From assembly GCA_015207365.1 (NCBI GenBank), contig JADEXA010000030.1, positions 1 through 64,000 of the forward strand: a stretch of DNA of 64,000 bases, read 5' to 3'. The notes beneath the pieces were generated by a model, which searched no databases, was not told the origin of the DNA, and saw nothing but the letters and a program-made list of their open reading frames with translations. Positions within the stretch are counted from its first letter, which is position 1, and each line of letters begins with the position of its first letter. A program made the translations under genes and the position numbers. Source of the stretch: Vacuolonema iberomarrocanum LEGE 07170 (GTDB taxonomy: Bacteria > Cyanobacteriota > Cyanobacteriia > Elainellales > Elainellaceae). This document shows positions 54,902 to 63,921 of this stretch, piece by piece.

Positions 54902-55500
54902 AATGTTCCATCACTTGAGTCAGTTGTCAGGTTTACTTCGAAAAATTTGCTGGAATCACGCAATATTTTCGAGTGTATCGTTCTGTTTCGATGCAGGTAT
55001 GGTCTTTCTGCTGGTATCCCACCCCGATCTAATCCCGAGCACTCAAACGAATGGTGAGGACAGGATCTAATGATGCTCTCTTTATATATGTATATGTATC
55101 GGGGAGATCGGAAGTTGTTGCTTCCACTGAAGTAAATCGGTGGATCCGCGTCAATCGTTTGGCCAGTTTCCTATTCTCTCATTCCTGCCACTCAAACGGT
55201 AACCCAAGTTGCTACGGTTTCTAGGACGCTTGCGGAAACCCGACGACTTGAAGCACCATCGAACGGTAGGTTTCTCATTTGAGCACTAAGAGTAGCGTAT
55301 TTTTTAGGAATGAATCAATAATTTCGTCTAGATGCAGTTTTAATCAATCACAAAGACAATTGTGGAGGATTGGGATCCGGCAGGATGCAAGGCAATATCC
55401 GACAATGGAAACCAGCCTGGACGATATCCTGGACGATATAAATACAGTGATTTTGGCTCTATACCTATCCTATAACGGGACTTTTGGGGGGGATATCCGG
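54902..55500. other. Spacer between DUF3134 and fibrillin genes
   Basis: 599 bp. A frame running from 55279 into the fibrillin gene gives no family match before residue 75 and is not used. Contains an AT-rich alternating stretch at about 55080-55100 (TATATATGTATATGTAT), a plausible promoter area. No repeat from families A-D. Confidence 0.45.
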
Positions 55501-56097
55501 ATGATTCGCAAAGTTGAGCTGCTAGAAGCGATCGCAGGCCGAAATCGAGGGATTATCGCCACCCAAACCGACCAGACGGCAATTCTGTCGGCGATCGCCC
55601 GACTCGAAGATGAAAACCCCAATCCCCGCCCGTTTGAGGCCAAGGAAAGGCTCAACGGCAACTGGCGGCTGCTCTACACCAGCAGTGAAGAACTGCTCCG
55701 CATCGATCGCTTTCCCTTGCTCAAACTTGGCCAAATCTACCAGTGGATTCGACTCGAAACCGCTGAAATTTTCAACATTGCGGAAGTCTATGGGTTGCCC
55801 TTTTTAGAAGGGTTGGTTGCGGTGGGCGCAACGTTTGAGGCGACCTCAGAACGGCGGGTGGAGGTAAAGTTTCGTCGCGGTGTATTGGGGCTGCAACGGC
55901 TCGTTGGCTACAGTTCTCCCGATGCCTTGATCAAAAAGATGGATGCGGGCGATCGCCTCCTGCCCTTCGACTTCTCCATCAATAGCGAAAACCAGCAAGG
56001 ATGGCTGGAAGTGACCTACCTCGACGACGACCTCCGCATCGGTCGCGGCAACGAAGGCAATGTCTTTGTCCTCCGCAAAGTTCCCCCCGCTCTTTAA
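55501..56097 (+). CDS. PAP/fibrillin family protein
   Basis: 198 residues from ATG 55501 (MIRKVELLEAIAGRNRGIIA), the family start; a G-run upstream could serve as Shine-Dalgarno. Lipocalin-like plastid-lipid-associated protein: ILSAIARLEDENPNPRPFE, LNGNWRLLYTSSEELL and the C-terminal LEVTYLDDDLRIGRGNEGNVFVL are the diagnostic blocks. Plant fibrillins bind lipids on plastoglobules and thylakoids; cyanobacterial members are linked to light-stress protection. Monocistronic. Confidence 0.92.
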   Translation: MIRKVELLEAIAGRNRGIIATQTDQTAILSAIARLEDENPNPRPFEAKERLNGNWRLLYTSSEELLRIDRFPLLKLGQIYQWIRLETAEIFNIAEVYGLPFLEGLVAVGATFEATSERRVEVKFRRGVLGLQRLVGYSSPDALIKKMDAGDRLLPFDFSINSENQQGWLEVTYLDDDLRIGRGNEGNVFVLRKVPPAL

Positions 56098-56117
56098 GTT
56101 TGGTGTGGCTGGTTGAG

Positions 56118-56190
56118 GGGATAGTTGTTTTCGAGACGGGGCATACCAGACTTAGGCTCGGAAACAATCATTCTTGAATTCTGCAATCCC
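56118..56190. repeat. Family B element, degenerate copy B3
   Basis: GGGGATAGTTGTTTTCGAG, loop, CTCGGAAACAATCATTC, then GAATTCTGCAATCCC. The overall order (GGGGAT, hairpin, GGATTxTGCAAxCC tail) is that of B1 and B2, but the stem is short and contains a wobble pair. 20 bp after the fibrillin stop. Confidence 0.55.
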
Positions 56191-56235
56191 ACAGTGCTCT
56201 TCTATATATCCAGGGCAGGACTAATATTCAGGGCA

Positions 56236-56327
56236 GGACTAACGAAAGTTTTGCGTCAGTCCTGAGTGAAGTGATTGATGGTGTGGCCGCGTCGCGACCA
56301 CACCATCAATAAAATGCTTAAGTCCTG
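56236..56327. repeat. Family A palindromic element, copy A5
   Basis: AGGACTAACG at left, CTTAAGTCCT at right, core ATTGATGGTGTGGCC... paired with ...CCACACCATCAAT. Its first pair is A-T where A1 has G-C. A 13-base duplicate AGGGCAGGACTAA (56212-56224 and 56231-56243) precedes and overlaps the left end. Confidence 0.85.
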
Positions 56328-56391
56328 CAGGGTTGACTCGTGGGAGGATAAAGCTAGTAATCGGTCATCCCTTACCCGAAGTGAGAGCGTG

Positions 56392-57390
56392 ATGAAAGCC
56401 GTTGTTATGACTGCCGCCGGAGATCCATCGGTACTGCAACTGCAGGAACGACCTCTGCCAGAGCTGCAGTCGGACACCGAGATTCTGGTGCGGTTGAAAG
56501 CTGCGGGGATCAATCCCATCGATACGAAAATACGGCAGCGGGGCACCTTCTACCCGGATCAGAGACCTGCCATTTTGGGCCTGGATGGAGCCGGGGTGGT
56601 GGAAGCTGTCGGAGCCGGAGTCCGCGAATTTCATATTGGCGACGAAGTGTATTTCTGCAACGGGGGGCTGGGCGGACATCCGGGTACCTATGCGGAATAT
56701 GCAACGGTTGAAGAGCGCTTCCTCGCCCACAAGCCCAAAACCCTTAGCTTTGCTGAAGCAGCGGCGTTGCCCTTGGTGGCCATTACGGCTTGGGAGGCGC
56801 TGTTTGATCGCAGCCGCCTGGGCGCAGGACAGCGAGTACTGATTCAAGCGGGCAGTGGCGGTGTGGGGCATATCGCAATTCAACTGGCAAAGCAAGCAGG
56901 GGCGATCGTTTGTACAACCGTGAGCACTGCTGAGAAGGCGACGTTTGTCGAAAAGCTGGGTGCCGACGAGGTGATTCGCTACACCCTCGATGATCCCATT
57001 GTGCGGGTGATGAATTGGACGGATGGCGTTGGCGTGGATGTGAGCTTCGACACAGTGGGTAAACAGGTGTTGTCCCAATGCTTTGCCTCCACCCGGTATT
57101 ACGGCGATGTAGTGACACTGTTGGCTCCGTCACCCGATACGGTGTGGAAGGTGGCTCGCGATCGCAACCTCCGCTTTAGTTTTGAGCTGATGCTCACACC
57201 CATGCTCCAAAACCTGGCCGCTGCCCAGATGGCTCAAGTTGGCATCCTGCGGCAATGTGCTCAATGGGTCGATCAACAACAGTTGACGGTGCATCTGGCG
57301 CAAACATTTCCCCTCGAACAGGCGGCAGAGGCCCATCGCCAGCTAGAAGCAGGGGGCTTTGTCGGCAAACTGGCGCTGACGATGGAATGA
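56392..57390 (+). CDS. Quinone oxidoreductase-type MDR enzyme
   Basis: 332 residues from ATG 56392 (MKAVVMTAAGDPSVLQLQE); the longer frame from 56275 would begin inside repeat A5. Zinc-free medium-chain dehydrogenase of the QOR/crotonase-like group: AAGINPIDTKIRQRG, VLIQAGSGGVGHIAIQLAK (NADPH Rossmann), DVSFDTVGK. It reduces quinones or alpha,beta-unsaturated carbonyls with NADPH. No zinc-ligand Cys cluster. Its stop TGA overlaps the ATG ATG of the next gene, so the two are translationally coupled. Confidence 0.92.
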   Translation: MKAVVMTAAGDPSVLQLQERPLPELQSDTEILVRLKAAGINPIDTKIRQRGTFYPDQRPAILGLDGAGVVEAVGAGVREFHIGDEVYFCNGGLGGHPGTYAEYATVEERFLAHKPKTLSFAEAAALPLVAITAWEALFDRSRLGAGQRVLIQAGSGGVGHIAIQLAKQAGAIVCTTVSTAEKATFVEKLGADEVIRYTLDDPIVRVMNWTDGVGVDVSFDTVGKQVLSQCFASTRYYGDVVTLLAPSPDTVWKVARDRNLRFSFELMLTPMLQNLAAAQMAQVGILRQCAQWVDQQQLTVHLAQTFPLEQAAEAHRQLEAGGFVGKLALTME

Positions 57391-59534
57391 TGAGGCGCTG
57401 GCTGCTGATTCTGGTGCTGGTTGTGGGGCTATGGCTCCATGCCGCTCCGGCCTGGGGGGCGATCGCCCAACCCGACCGAGTTCCTCTAACGGTGGATAGT
57501 TTGCAGCAGCGACTACGCCATCCGATCGAGCTAGATGGACAGTCAACCCTTGATCTGCGCCGTACCATCATCGATCTGCGTCCCGAAAACACCGATTTCC
57601 GCGCAGCCTTTTACCGCGCCCTCCGCGATCGGCTGGTAAATACGAAAGAGCCCTTGGGACTTGACCTCAGCTATGCCCTGGTACGTGGGGAATTTAATAT
57701 GAGCGACCTGGGGTTGCGCTCGCTGCTCTACGGGGAAGAGTTGGATGTCTATACCGAGGAAGAGCAAGCTCAGCTCCAGCGCGATCGCCGCCGGATTGCC
57801 CAACTGAGCCAGTTGTCGCGATCGCTCCTCAACCAGTTGCAGCCCTTACCCCTACAACTCACCGTGTTACGGGGACCTTTGCGCCTGACCCAAACCCAGT
57901 TTGAGGACGTGACCAACTTTGCCAACACCTTCTTCCTCCAGGGGATCGAAGCATCTGGAGCTATCTTTGGGCAGGCGACGGATTGGTCAGACACGCGCTT
58001 TAGCCAACCTGCTCGCTTTCCGGGAACGGTGTTTCAATCAACGGTGCGGTTTCGGAGTGCTCTGTTTTTTGAACGGGCGAGCTTCAATCAGGCTCGTTTT
58101 CAAGCGGCGGTCACCTTTCAAGGCAGCGAATTCCGCGACACGGCAAACTTCAGTAAGTCCATTTTTCGCGATGGGACGAACCTGACGCGGGTGCGATTTG
58201 AGGGTAACGCCGACTTTGCCCAGACAGAATGGCAAGGATTAACAGAGTTCGATCGCAGCCAATTTGCCAAAGCCCTGTTCTTACCCGAAGCAACCCTGGC
58301 GCAACCCACGACGTTTCGAGAGGCGCAGTTTGGGCAGCCCGTCAACCTGCGGGGCGCTGCGCTCATGAATCAGGTGGATTTTGGCGATGCCAGTTTTGCC
58401 CCCGGAGCCTACCTCAATGTGGCTGGAATGCAGTTTAACCCCGATGAGGCCAAGTTGTTGGGGAATCGTGGGCAAATCGGTTCCGTCATCTCGGTCCCTA
58501 CGTTGCAGGGCAACGAAACGCTGCTGCGAAATGTGGTGCGCAACTTTCGCTCCCTGGAACAAATTTCGGATGCCAACCAAATCAACTACCTCACCGAGGA
58601 ACTGCGCTTGCGCGAACTCTCCAAATTCCTTGCCGGGGTCAACCTCAACAGTGCGGCGGAGGCCAAGCTTCTGCGCATTGGCTTCTCAGAGCATCAGGTG
58701 CAGGCGATTGTGCAAGCCCGCTCGCAACAACGGCTGCGTAGCAGCACCGATCTGCTGAAGCTAGAGGGCTTGGATCTAGCAACCTATGTAAAGGTGCGCG
58801 ATCGCATCGTCGTGAGCGATCGCCGAGGGTTGGTGGGATGGCTGAGTACGGCCACTCAGTGGCTCATCCTCAGCAGCCTGCTCTGGCTCACGGCCTTTGG
58901 CACCAGTGCAGGGTTGGTGCTCGGCGTGGGGGTGATGGCGATCGCCCTCTACGCGCTTCTGTTCTGGCTGGTCGATCGGCTCCGGCGGCTGCGTCCTGTG
59001 CCCATTGTCCCCACGACTGAAGAAAGCCTGTGGATGCTCGGCAGCACAGGAACCCTAGCCTTGCTGGGGTTGTCTGCCATCATCAACAATGCCGAGTTTC
59101 CTCTCCGCACACTCCTCTGCTTGGGACTTATCACCTTGCCTGTGCCAGCGGTGCTGCTCACTCGGCTCTATCGCCAGGGGCGCTTTCACGACCAGCTCAC
59201 CGTCAGTTATTTCATGGAAGATGGCAGTATGCGAGAGTTGCGGATTCTCATCAACCGCCTGCCCATCATTCCAAAGTTTCCCTTCTATCGAGAGCGCTAC
59301 ACCAACATCCTCTGGGATCGACGCTGGAACTGGATGAACTATCTTGACCTCAGCCTCAACAACCTTCTGCGGTTTGGGTTCAACGATATCCGCCTACGGG
59401 ACGAGAATCTGCCGGGATTGATTACGACCCTGGTCTGGTATCAGTGGAGTCTGGGGTTGCTCTACATCGCCCTCTTATTCTGGACGCTCTCTCGCACAAT
59501 TCCAGGATTAAATCTGCTGATCTACTTCAAATAG
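57387..59534 (+). CDS. Exported pentapeptide-repeat membrane protein with helix-hairpin-helix region
   Basis: 715 residues from ATG 57387 (MMRRWLLILVLVVGLWLHAA), overlapping the previous stop by 4 bases. A signal peptide (to about 25) and a helical domain precede pentapeptide repeats at about 179-348 (NFANTFF, ARFPGTVFQ, ASFNQARFQ), forming a right-handed beta-helix. Residues about 419-478 read as a ComEA-like helix-hairpin-helix (NLNSAAEAKLLRIGFSEHQ and SSTDLLKLEGLDLA). Three to four membrane helices follow between about 485 and 640 and one near the end. The combination suggests a scaffold in the envelope. Function unknown. Confidence 0.82.
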   Translation: MMRRWLLILVLVVGLWLHAAPAWGAIAQPDRVPLTVDSLQQRLRHPIELDGQSTLDLRRTIIDLRPENTDFRAAFYRALRDRLVNTKEPLGLDLSYALVRGEFNMSDLGLRSLLYGEELDVYTEEEQAQLQRDRRRIAQLSQLSRSLLNQLQPLPLQLTVLRGPLRLTQTQFEDVTNFANTFFLQGIEASGAIFGQATDWSDTRFSQPARFPGTVFQSTVRFRSALFFERASFNQARFQAAVTFQGSEFRDTANFSKSIFRDGTNLTRVRFEGNADFAQTEWQGLTEFDRSQFAKALFLPEATLAQPTTFREAQFGQPVNLRGAALMNQVDFGDASFAPGAYLNVAGMQFNPDEAKLLGNRGQIGSVISVPTLQGNETLLRNVVRNFRSLEQISDANQINYLTEELRLRELSKFLAGVNLNSAAEAKLLRIGFSEHQVQAIVQARSQQRLRSSTDLLKLEGLDLATYVKVRDRIVVSDRRGLVGWLSTATQWLILSSLLWLTAFGTSAGLVLGVGVMAIALYALLFWLVDRLRRLRPVPIVPTTEESLWMLGSTGTLALLGLSAIINNAEFPLRTLLCLGLITLPVPAVLLTRLYRQGRFHDQLTVSYFMEDGSMRELRILINRLPIIPKFPFYRERYTNILWDRRWNWMNYLDLSLNNLLRFGFNDIRLRDENLPGLITTLVWYQWSLGLLYIALLFWTLSRTIPGLNLLIYFK

Positions 59535-60278
59535 CGGAGGCATCTGCACAGAGCAGAAGGAGATAATAAGTAATTGTTTGGGAAAACTGTAGAGATAGCC
59601 TGTTGTAAATACAAACGATTAACCCGAATAAAGGAGTGAAAAAAGCGCTGTCAGATGTAGTAGGGATCAACTGTAATGCCTACTTGATAAGCGATTCATT
59701 GAGGTGTCTGGCACAATAAACGAAAGTAAATGTTACAAATGTAAATCTTTTGTCGTGATTGCTTGTAGACCCAGAAATTATTAGTTATCTCTGGATCTAA
59801 AGAAGAGTTTCTGCGTTCTAATACTGTGGTAACTCAATGGGCGATCGCATAGGATGAGAGCGTATCTTTGGTTCATTATTAAGCATTTTCTATAGTCATC
59901 CCTGCGATTAGCAATTTTTCTGTGTGGATGGCAATACAGATATCTGCTAAGTACTTCAGACTTCTATGTGATTTTTCTAAAACCTTTCAGCGTTTATACG
60001 GACGCTTCCATTTCTTCGTGATCCCCGAAGAGATTTTGTCCATTCCTTGTCTTTTTTTGTTGTGAGTAATACAACGTTCTCGTTTAGCTAAAATTACATT
60101 TCTTGTACATTTTTCTGAACAAAAACGGAAGAGAATCTAAACTTCCTTTTTTATTTGGGATCGCTGAAAAGATTGCAGAGACAGATGTCTAGAGAGTGAC
60201 TGTAAAAAGCACCACAAAAGCTATACGCGAGAATATGGAAACAACTCTCAATCCTCACTTAAAACTCACCGATTTCAC
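59535..60278. other. Long AT-rich spacer with possible small RNA terminator
   Basis: 744 bp with no convincing frame. At 60128-60152 a small stem GGAAG / CTTCC followed by TTTTTT resembles an intrinsic terminator on the plus strand, more than 600 bp downstream of the preceding gene, so it may end an unannotated small RNA. The stretch is AT-rich throughout and holds one HIP1-like site near 59841. Confidence 0.45.
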
Positions 60279-60668
60279 ATGAGCACCACTCGTTCCGGTA
60301 TTTCCAGTTGTCGCCACTGCTTTCACTATCAGGTTGAAGGGCGACGAGGGGGGACATGCACACAGCTTGGGGTTCCTGTCCAAGCCTGTTGGCAAGCCTG
60401 TCCCTTGGCCGCCCCTCTGTTTGCGAGCACAGGTGTGAGTCCTGGAGAGAATGTGGTTGGGGTGCCAAGTTACGTTTCGGCGCTTGTCGCCAATCCTGCT
60501 GAAGCGGTTGCCGATGCTGGGACGGCGATCGCCCCCACGCCACTCAAGAGCGATCATCCTGCCGATGTGATTCCCATCAGTGCCGCACATCATCACGCAA
60601 CCACCCATTATCCCGTAACTGATCTACAAACCTATCCCACGCGACGTGCTCCATCGGCACTGGCGTAG
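60279..60668 (+). CDS. Small Cys-rich cyanobacterial protein
   Basis: 129 residues. The N-terminal 45 residues have an ordered Cys/His set: SCRHCFHYQVEGRRGGTCTQ then LGVPVQACWQACPLAAPLF, five cysteines and a His that could bind zinc or an Fe-S unit. The remainder is Ala/Pro/His-rich and probably disordered. I recall similar CRHC...GRRGG.C proteins in cyanobacteria but no name or function. Convergent with tonB; 38 bp between stops. Confidence 0.75.
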   Translation: MSTTRSGISSCRHCFHYQVEGRRGGTCTQLGVPVQACWQACPLAAPLFASTGVSPGENVVGVPSYVSALVANPAEAVADAGTAIAPTPLKSDHPADVIPISAAHHHATTHYPVTDLQTYPTRRAPSALA

Positions 60669-60706
60669 GACTGGTTTAGGTGATCGGCCTTAGGTTTTGT
60701 GAGAAT

Positions 60707-61924
60707 TTATTCGGTGAGTGTGCTGTCTGTAGCCTCTGTTCCTGCAGCATCTTCTCCATCTGTAGAGGGATCTTCCTCCGGATTCACAATATGGTGAAAC
60801 TCCATACGGATAGAGAGTGCTTCGTCGTCTACAGCTTCTGGGAAGGGCTCAAACGGGCTAGCGGCTCGAATCGCATCAAGGGCGGCTTGATCCGCCGCTT
60901 CCAAGCCCGATGATTCTTCCAGGACGACGGATTGCAATTCTCCAGAACGGTTGACTATAAAGCGCACGACCGTAGAGCGAGACGTTTGAATCTCAACCCG
61001 GGACCATACCGCGTTGATCTGAGGGGTCAGATTATTGGTATATTCGCCAAGCTCTTCATCTCGAAGCGTGGCAATCTGAGCTGGATCGTCTGAAGTAGTG
61101 CGATCGGGATTGGGTGTTCCCTCCAAACCCTCGGTTGCCTCTACGTTCCCTTCGGTTGCATCTGCTTCGACGTCCTCCGATTCCGTAGACGAATGGGTTG
61201 CCTCGTCGCTGCCACCATCCCCAGCTTCAGTCCCATCAGCAATGTTGGGGGGCGAAGGGAGTGGATCTCCGACGACAGGCCCTGCTGAAGTGGAGGGTGG
61301 ATCAGGAGAGGCGGCCATCTCCCCTGTGATGTCTGGACTATTTGCTGCCTGATTGTTGGAAAAGACCTCTCCATCTGACGGATTCGTATCCGAAGCTGGC
61401 AACGAAGGAATGGAGCCATCCAACGACGGATTGCTGGGCAGCGGTTCCGGAGTTGCTTCAACGGCTTTCGCTTCTTCGGTTTCAGGGCTGACGGTCGTTT
61501 CGGCCGCAATCGGTGATGATGCAGAGGCTGTGTGCGTTGGCGTTCGTAGGGATGGCTGAATCTGCCCTGTTTCTGGAACAAGCTCGACGGGTTTACCGTC
61601 TTGCAAGCTGTTGGCAGGGGTTACGACTTTGCCTGCATTGGTCGGCAAATCTTTGACCCGCGTGCCCGCTGCGTCGGAATCAGTCTGTGCTACAAGGTTG
61701 GTCTCGACGTCTGCTTCTGTAGTGGGGTCAGGATCATCGAGGTAGATAAATTCTATTGGGCTGCTGTCCTTAGGTTCGATGGATTCGGCTTGGTGTTCCT
61801 GCCAGCTGACCCACCCCGCGGTCGCCATCCCGGCATGAACGGCCAACGCTGTCGTCAGATACAGCAGGAGGCGATCGCCACGAGGCGCACCAAACCGAGT
61901 GCGATAGCGCTTAGCCAAACTCAT
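60707..61924 (-). CDS. tonB: TonB-like energy transducer
   Basis: 405 residues. N-terminal cytoplasmic tail, one membrane helix (LLLYLTTALAVHAGMATAGW at about 20-39), a very long acidic Ser/Thr/Pro/Glu periplasmic linker (about 50-300) and a C-terminal TonB domain: INAVWSRVEIQ, VVRFIVNRSGELQSVVL, AALDAIRAASPFEPFPEA. Couples proton-motive force via ExbB/ExbD to outer-membrane transporters. The linker is acidic, not the usual basic Pro-Lys/Pro-Glu type. No exbBD or receptor is in the window. Confidence 0.88.
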   Translation of the reverse strand: MSLAKRYRTRFGAPRGDRLLLYLTTALAVHAGMATAGWVSWQEHQAESIEPKDSSPIEFIYLDDPDPTTEADVETNLVAQTDSDAAGTRVKDLPTNAGKVVTPANSLQDGKPVELVPETGQIQPSLRTPTHTASASSPIAAETTVSPETEEAKAVEATPEPLPSNPSLDGSIPSLPASDTNPSDGEVFSNNQAANSPDITGEMAASPDPPSTSAGPVVGDPLPSPPNIADGTEAGDGGSDEATHSSTESEDVEADATEGNVEATEGLEGTPNPDRTTSDDPAQIATLRDEELGEYTNNLTPQINAVWSRVEIQTSRSTVVRFIVNRSGELQSVVLEESSGLEAADQAALDAIRAASPFEPFPEAVDDEALSIRMEFHHIVNPEEDPSTDGEDAAGTEATDSTLTE

Positions 61925-62338
61925 GCCAAAACACCAAAGGGAGACACTTTAAACCCAGCCATAGCAAGAGCGGCAGTGGACTTCGATGCTTGGATCGATC
62001 ACCACATGCCAAATCGCCTTTCATATAAACACACCCTGACAACTTTGACGACCGTGACAGGAAATCTCAATGGATCTTCATGGCTCGTTACGCCGAAACG
62101 TCTCGGATAGATATAACAAGGGATTGGGGCTCTTGTCTGCCCTCATCCGACAAGCTTAGGATGGACATCAAAGACGGTCGTAGAGAAAGCGACCATGCCT
62201 CCGCATACAGTTTTGGAACTGTCTTTACTGGGTCTCGCATGGGCAGAACACCCATCGGTAGAGTGGGCATGGCTCACTTTGCACCAAATCTAGGCATAAA
62301 TAGTCGTACCACCGAGTGTGTGTATAAATTGACGCTGA
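61925..62338. other. Intergenic spacer
   Basis: 414 bp between the tonB start and the cutA stop, both reverse-strand genes. A plus-strand frame at 62080-62427 overlapping cutA looks like a shadow. No repeat or RNA seen. Confidence 0.45.
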
Positions 62339-62686
62339 CTAGGATTGAGATGTTGAGGGCGAGGTGGTTTGGGTTGCAATCCAAGCAAGGTAGGCAGAAG
62401 ACCCAGCCTGAATCGGCAGTGCAATGATTTCAGGAACATCGTAGGAATGGATGGACTGAATCTTTGTCTCCAGCTCGGTGAACCGCTGCAAATCCGTTTT
62501 GATCACGAGCTGCCATTCCGGATCTTGAAGCGTCTTTCCTTGCCAAGTGTAAATTGATTGCACAGGGTAGAAATTGACGCAGGCAGCAAGGTTCTCTTGC
62601 ACTAAAGTTTGGGCGATCGCCCGTGCTTCTAATTCCGTTGCGGCTGTCACCAGTACAACGCCATACTGGCTCGTCGGTTCACTCAT
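62339..62686 (-). CDS. cutA: Divalent cation tolerance protein CutA
   Basis: 115 residues, a trimeric ferredoxin-fold protein structurally like PII. VVLVTAATELEARAIAQTLV, LAACVNFYPVQSIYTWQGK, WQLVIKTDLQRFTELETKIQ and YDVPEIIALPI are all family blocks, including the Cys in AACVN and the conserved DVPEI. Named for copper tolerance in Escherichia coli; the cyanobacterial role is unsettled. Divergent from argB with 151 bp between. Confidence 0.95.
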   Translation of the reverse strand: MSEPTSQYGVVLVTAATELEARAIAQTLVQENLAACVNFYPVQSIYTWQGKTLQDPEWQLVIKTDLQRFTELETKIQSIHSYDVPEIIALPIQAGSSAYLAWIATQTTSPSTSQS

Positions 62687-62837
62687 CGCGCTCCTCCTAA
62701 AGGCTCCAAACTATCCTCATTGTAAGAATTCACCCTCTTGCCGCCTTAATTTATCCCTCGAAACAACTGCACTGCCCGAGTCCTTGCTAAACTCACTTCA
62801 ACGTTTTTGTTCATCGTTCTCTAGTGTGTGACTGCCA

Positions 62838-63731
62838 ATGTTGACTGATGATCTTGCCGACCTGTCAGAAATGACTCGCGTTCGCGTCCTGAGCGAAGCG
62901 TTGCCCTACATCCAAGAATTCACAGGACGCACCGTCGTGGTGAAATATGGCGGTGCTGCGATGCGCGATGGCAGCCTCAAGGAAACAGTGATTCGCGATA
63001 TTGTATTTCTCTCCTGCGTGGGTGTACGTCCGGTGGTTGTCCATGGCGGTGGCCCCGAAATCAATATTTGGCTGGAAAAGCTGGGCATTGAGCCGCAGTT
63101 CAAAAACGGCTTGCGGGTGACGGATGCGCCAACGATGGATGTGGTGGAAATGGTGCTGGTGGGTCGAGTCAACAAAGAACTGGTGTCGCTGGTGAATCAG
63201 TCAGGGGGCAAAGCTGTTGGGTTGTGTGGCAAGGATGCAGACCTCATCAAAGCCCGACCTGAAGGGGCTGAGGGCATCGGTTTCGTGGGGGAGGTGCATA
63301 ATACTGACATCAGCATCCTTGAAGCCCTAGTCGACCGGGGCTATATCCCTATCGTGTCGAGTGTGGCGGCAGATGAGCATGGGCAAGCGTATAACATCAA
63401 TGCTGATACGGTCGCTGGGGAACTGGCTGCGGCGTTGAATGCCGAGAAGCTCATTCTCATGACGGATACGGCTGGGATTTTGCGCGATCATAAGGATGCA
63501 TCGACGCTCCTTCCAGAACTCGACATTCAAGAGGCGCGACAGCTGATCGAGTCTGGCGTCGTAGGCGGTGGCATGATTCCCAAGGTGACCTGCTGTGTGC
63601 GATCGCTCGCCCAGGGGGTAAAGGCCGCTCATATTATTGATGGTCGTCAACCTCACGCCCTATTGCTAGAAATTTTTACCGATATGGGGATTGGTTCGAA
63701 GATCGTACCGTCGGGCTATATGCGGCGGTGA
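62838..63731 (+). CDS. argB: Acetylglutamate kinase
   Basis: 297 residues; catalyses the second step of arginine synthesis, ATP-dependent phosphorylation of N-acetylglutamate. VVKYGGAAMRDG (phosphate loop), PVVVHGGGPEINIWLEKLG, NINADTVAGELAAALNAEKL and GGMIPKVTCC are characteristic. The N-terminal helix before residue 25 and C-terminal IVPSGYMRR mark the hexameric, arginine-sensitive type that PII activates in cyanobacteria when nitrogen is ample. Monocistronic here; repeat A6 follows. Confidence 0.97.
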   Translation: MLTDDLADLSEMTRVRVLSEALPYIQEFTGRTVVVKYGGAAMRDGSLKETVIRDIVFLSCVGVRPVVVHGGGPEINIWLEKLGIEPQFKNGLRVTDAPTMDVVEMVLVGRVNKELVSLVNQSGGKAVGLCGKDADLIKARPEGAEGIGFVGEVHNTDISILEALVDRGYIPIVSSVAADEHGQAYNINADTVAGELAAALNAEKLILMTDTAGILRDHKDASTLLPELDIQEARQLIESGVVGGGMIPKVTCCVRSLAQGVKAAHIIDGRQPHALLLEIFTDMGIGSKIVPSGYMRR

Positions 63732-63816
63732 GGTCAGTGTTTTGGAGCGTAAGGCAATTCCCCGACAGCTAAAACGGTTGCAATCTAGGGGCCAAACTTT
63801 AAGATCCAAGATGGAT

Positions 63817-63907
63817 AGGACTGACGCAAAACGTTTGTAATTCTGAGTGAATGCGTTGATTTTGTAGCTGCGACACCACCACGAAATCAACAAATGGCGT
63901 CAGTCCT
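63817..63907. repeat. Family A palindromic element, copy A6, with target duplication
   Basis: Perfect 11-bp terminal inverted repeats AGGACTGACGC / GCGTCAGTCCT. GATGGAT occurs immediately before (63810-63816) and after (63908-63914) the element. The hairpin core (GTTGATTTTGTAGC...ACGAAATCAAC) carries several mismatches. Confidence 0.9.
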
Positions 63908-63921
63908 GATGGATAGATGTT

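Noticed and set aside
62080..62427. 115-residue plus-strand ORF
   Set aside because: Its end is antisense to cutA and the start has no support.
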